Assembly: GCA_964579295.1 (NCBI GenBank)
Contig: CAZOGK010000032.1
Span: forward strand, 1-36,445
Direction of reading: 5' to 3'
Source: JAAYYY01 sp964579295
Lineage (GTDB): Bacteria; Chloroflexota; Anaerolineae; Promineifilales; Promineifilaceae
Length of the DNA stretch: 36,445 bases
This document shows, piece after piece, positions 34,229 through 36,445 of the stretch. The translations under genes were made by a program, and so were the position numbers. The notes beneath the pieces are model-generated. The model saw only the letters and a program-made list of their open reading frames with translations, had not been told where the DNA came from and ran no database searches. The first letter of the stretch is position 1. Every line of letters begins with the position of its first letter.

Positions 34229-36445
34229 TCAGCCTATCTCCACGTTGACCGTCGCCAATCCCCAGGCCGGCAGCGCCACCGTGAGCGAGCCATCCGGGTT
34301 GGGCGCCAGCGGGCCCTGCCGCCGGCCGAGCCAGTCACACTGCCAGGCGCGGGCGATAGGCCGGCCCGGCAGGCGCACGGTGGCGGGCCGCGCCGCGCCG
34401 CCAATCTCCTGTAGCCGCAGGTTGAAGCCGCCGTCGCGGCCTGCTTCCAGCAGCACCAGCGCCGCCTCGGCCGGCGTCACCTCCGCCAGCACGCCGCCGG
34501 CCGGGTTGTCGTAGGGCGCTTGCTGGCGGCGGAACTCCTGCAGGCTGATGCGCTGCCCGTAGAGCGGCTGCCGCGCCAGCCAGCCGCGCCGGTAAGCCCC
34601 GGCCGGCCCGATAGCCGCGTCGCTGCTCAGCCGGTAGCCGAAGCGGAGCGCGCCCCCCTGCGCCGCGCGGTAGTTGGTGTGCCAGTAGTTATTAAAGACG
34701 TAGGAAAAGACGCGCCCGCCGCGCAGCGCCATCTCCTTCGGCCACAGCCCGCGCACCACGTCGCCGCTGCAGAAGAGGGGCACGTCCGGCGAGGCGATGT
34801 GCGCCGCAGCCCCGGCCTCGCGCAGGAGAATGCCGCTCTGCAGCGGCAGCCACTCCTTGCAGCCGCCCGGCAGCTGGTCGCGCTCCCAGCAGACCCAGCC
34901 CAGCTGCGAGTCGGAGAGCAGCTCCGCCTGCGGCAGCGCCAGCGGGAAGGCGATGTAGCCTGCCTCTTTGTGCCGCCGCTCCTCCTTCTCCAGCGTGTAG
35001 CTCAGCTCCACCGCCCGCTGCCCGCGGTAGAGTGACCAGGTCACGTGCAGCCGGCCGGCCGCCGTCCTGCCCACGATGTCGAGGCGCGCGCCCAGGGCGT
35101 CGTCAAGGCGCGCCGCCCGCTCCAGCTCAAAGCCGCCATCGAGGTCCAGCTCGGCCGGCGGCAAATCGCCCTGGTTGCTCACCAGCCGCGTGCCCTCGCC
35201 GCCGGTGACGTAGACGAACTGGCCCAGACCCCACCGGTCGTGGCCGTCCACCAGCTCGCGGCCCAACGCTTTGTCCAGCCAGCTCGCGGCGCATCCCCGC
35301 GCCGTATCCACGACCAGCCGGACGTGCTCGTTCTCCAGCACGGCCTCGCCGCTGACCGGCGCCGCCTCCACCACCACCGGCGCGCCCGGGCGCAGCGGGA
35401 AGCGCCGGTAGCCGAAGCCCGGCAGCCGCTCCAGCCACAGCTCCACCCAGCGCTGGGTGTTGAGGCTGCGCACCACCCGCAGCGGCGCCGGCTCGCCTGT
35501 GGCGGCGTCCACCGGGTGCTCGCCCAGGGCAATCTCCACCAGCACCGGCCCGCTGGCCTCCCAGCTGTGCGGGTTAAAGACTACGAGCTCGCGCCCGCCG
35601 CTGTTCCACTGTAGCGAGTGGCGGGTGGCGGCGCCGTGCAGCAGCCGCGCCGCGCTGTCCGCCGCCGCTGCCGCCATCTGCTCCTTCACCGCCCACTGGT
35701 CGCGCTGCAGCAGCGCATCCGGGTCGGTGACGCTGAGGAAGGCGCCCCAGGTATGCTCGTCGTAGAGCAGGAGCTGCTCCCAGGCGGCGTCGAATTGCCG
35801 CCGCGGAAAAGCCTGTTGCGGCTGGTGCAGCGCCGCCAGCCCGGCCAGCCGCGCCGCCGCCGGTAGCTGCGCCTGCGCCCGGCGCGCGGCTATCGTCGGC
35901 CCCATGCTCGACCCGGCGCCGTCTTCCCAGTAGGCGCCGCCGTCGCCGCGGAAGGTGGGCAGCCGCTCGCCGAAGCGCGCCTCCACGTCCGCGAAGTAAT
36001 CGGCCACCACGCCCGGCACGAGCCGCGGATAGGCAAACGTCTCGTTCCACCGGCGCACGAAATCGACCGGCTGCGGGTCCAGGTCGGTGTTGTCCGCCTC
36101 CTGCCCGTACAGCAGCACCGCGTCCGGTGCGTAATCGTCCCGTTCGTACTCCGCCAGCCAGACGTCCAGCCCCTGCGCGCAGCTGGCCAGCGCGGGCGGG
36201 CTGCCGCAGACCTTGCGCAGCTCGCAATACATCTTGGCCAGCCAGACCAGCACGCGCCCGCCGCCGGCCCCTTCCCAGTAGAAGGGGGAATAGCGCGGCA
36301 GGTTGCCCAGCGCCCGCAGCGGGCCGCGGTCCTGGTTGCCGGCGTGCAGCAGATAGGGCACGCCGCACTCCTGCAGCACGTCCGGCAGCGACCCGCTCAG
36401 CGAGGGCACGTCGACCACCGCGGCAAAGCGCGGCTGCACGCCCTC
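34229..36445 (-). CDS. Divergent GH38-family glycoside hydrolase, 5' end beyond the window
   Basis: At least 739 codons, open to the window edge, so the start and the first zinc motif are not visible. The visible part of the catalytic domain has FAAVVDVPSLSG, with an Asp at the place expected for the nucleophile, then PYLLHAGNQDRGP, YWEGAGGGRVLVW, VLLYGQEADNTDLDPQP and the late zinc-binding motif LLYDEHTWGAF. The middle and C-terminal beta domains follow (LVVFNPHSWEASGPVLVEI, RLPGFGYRRFPL, LENEHVRLVVD, ending LPAWGLATVNVEIG). The overall order is that of GH38, but it differs much from the enzyme at 26835-29276. Its TGA is one base before the MBL ATG. It likely cleaves alpha-mannosides or related alpha-glycosides; the exact specificity is unknown. 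Confidence 0.88.
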   Translation of the reverse strand, partial: EGVQPRFAAVVDVPSLSGSLPDVLQECGVPYLLHAGNQDRGPLRALGNLPRYSPFYWEGAGGGRVLVWLAKMYCELRKVCGSPPALASCAQGLDVWLAEYERDDYAPDAVLLYGQEADNTDLDPQPVDFVRRWNETFAYPRLVPGVVADYFADVEARFGERLPTFRGDGGAYWEDGAGSSMGPTIAARRAQAQLPAAARLAGLAALHQPQQAFPRRQFDAAWEQLLLYDEHTWGAFLSVTDPDALLQRDQWAVKEQMAAAAADSAARLLHGAATRHSLQWNSGGRELVVFNPHSWEASGPVLVEIALGEHPVDAATGEPAPLRVVRSLNTQRWVELWLERLPGFGYRRFPLRPGAPVVVEAAPVSGEAVLENEHVRLVVDTARGCAASWLDKALGRELVDGHDRWGLGQFVYVTGGEGTRLVSNQGDLPPAELDLDGGFELERAARLDDALGARLDIVGRTAAGRLHVTWSLYRGQRAVELSYTLEKEERRHKEAGYIAFPLALPQAELLSDSQLGWVCWERDQLPGGCKEWLPLQSGILLREAGAAAHIASPDVPLFCSGDVVRGLWPKEMALRGGRVFSYVFNNYWHTNYRAAQGGALRFGYRLSSDAAIGPAGAYRRGWLARQPLYGQRISLQEFRRQQAPYDNPAGGVLAEVTPAEAALVLLEAGRDGGFNLRLQEIGGAARPATVRLPGRPIARAWQCDWLGRRQGPLAPNPDGSLTVALPAWGLATVNVEIG

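Noticed and set aside
30317..34248. Long plus-strand frames opposite the oxidoreductase, isomerase and MBL genes
   Set aside because: They run through intergenic repeats and antisense to three well-supported genes.

Overview
The window is GC-rich, densely packed bacterial chromosome. The mix of genes suggests a member of the Chloroflexota (Anaerolineae/Caldilineae-like): a CHAT-WD40 protein, a deazaflavin (F420)-type oxidoreductase, a DUF7010-like membrane protein, a ScyD/ScyE-type beta-propeller, a zinc-ribbon plus alpha-CTD-like small protein, and many lipoproteins with Pro/Thr-rich linkers. This placement is an inference from family content; there is no rRNA or other direct marker. I see no tRNA, rRNA, CRISPR array, IS transposase or phage gene.

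Layout. Positions 1-2416 (minus strand) hold a DUF3307-like membrane protein (cut by the window edge) downstream of a cyclic-nucleotide-domain histidine kinase fused to a CoA-binding domain. Positions 2590-6583 (plus) hold a beta-propeller lipoprotein and a CHAT protease / effector-associated-like / seven-blade WD40 protein. Positions 6627-11233 (minus) hold an HExxH metalloprotease lipoprotein and valS. Positions 11447-17342 hold small genes: a frameshifted lipoprotein, a PPOX-family flavoprotein, a divergent GreA/GreB-type factor, a hypothetical protein, a DUF7010-like protein and the alpha-CTD-like protein, followed by a large hybrid histidine kinase. Positions 17393-19708 (minus) hold a DinB-like protein, a Ddn-like oxidoreductase and a ScyD/ScyE-like secreted propeller. 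Positions 20102-22002 (plus) hold a translationally coupled polysaccharide deacetylase and family-2 glycosyltransferase. Positions 22119-23951 (minus) hold nrfHA, for respiratory reduction of nitrite to ammonium.

Positions 24133-36445 (minus) form one long carbohydrate locus: two GH38 alpha-mannosidase-type enzymes, a tandem metallo-beta-lactamase-fold protein, a xylose-isomerase-like TIM-barrel protein, a Gfo/Idh/MocA oxidoreductase, a secreted GH43 lipoprotein, a class II aldolase, a four-carbon-acid-sugar kinase and a SIS-domain isomerase. Spacers are often 0-6 nt, with ATGA or TGA-N-ATG junctions. The set suggests glycan trimming followed by oxidation/isomerisation, phosphorylation and aldol or decarboxylation chemistry on the released sugar acid.

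The most unusual thing in the window is not a gene. Gene boundaries are littered with short elements built from 7-bp units that fold into hairpins. There are several sequence families (AGCC/GGCT type, GCCATTC/GAATGGC type, CTCGTAA type, CCTGTAC/CCTGCAT type) that share the 7-bp period. At least seven genes have their stop codon inside such an element. One element lies in frame inside a coding sequence (32587-32659), and one lies between a Shine-Dalgarno sequence and its start codon (30321-30362). A second kind of palindrome (GGTAGGYCRGGTT type) behaves similarly. These look like mobile or expanding sequences that tolerate, or prefer, gene ends.
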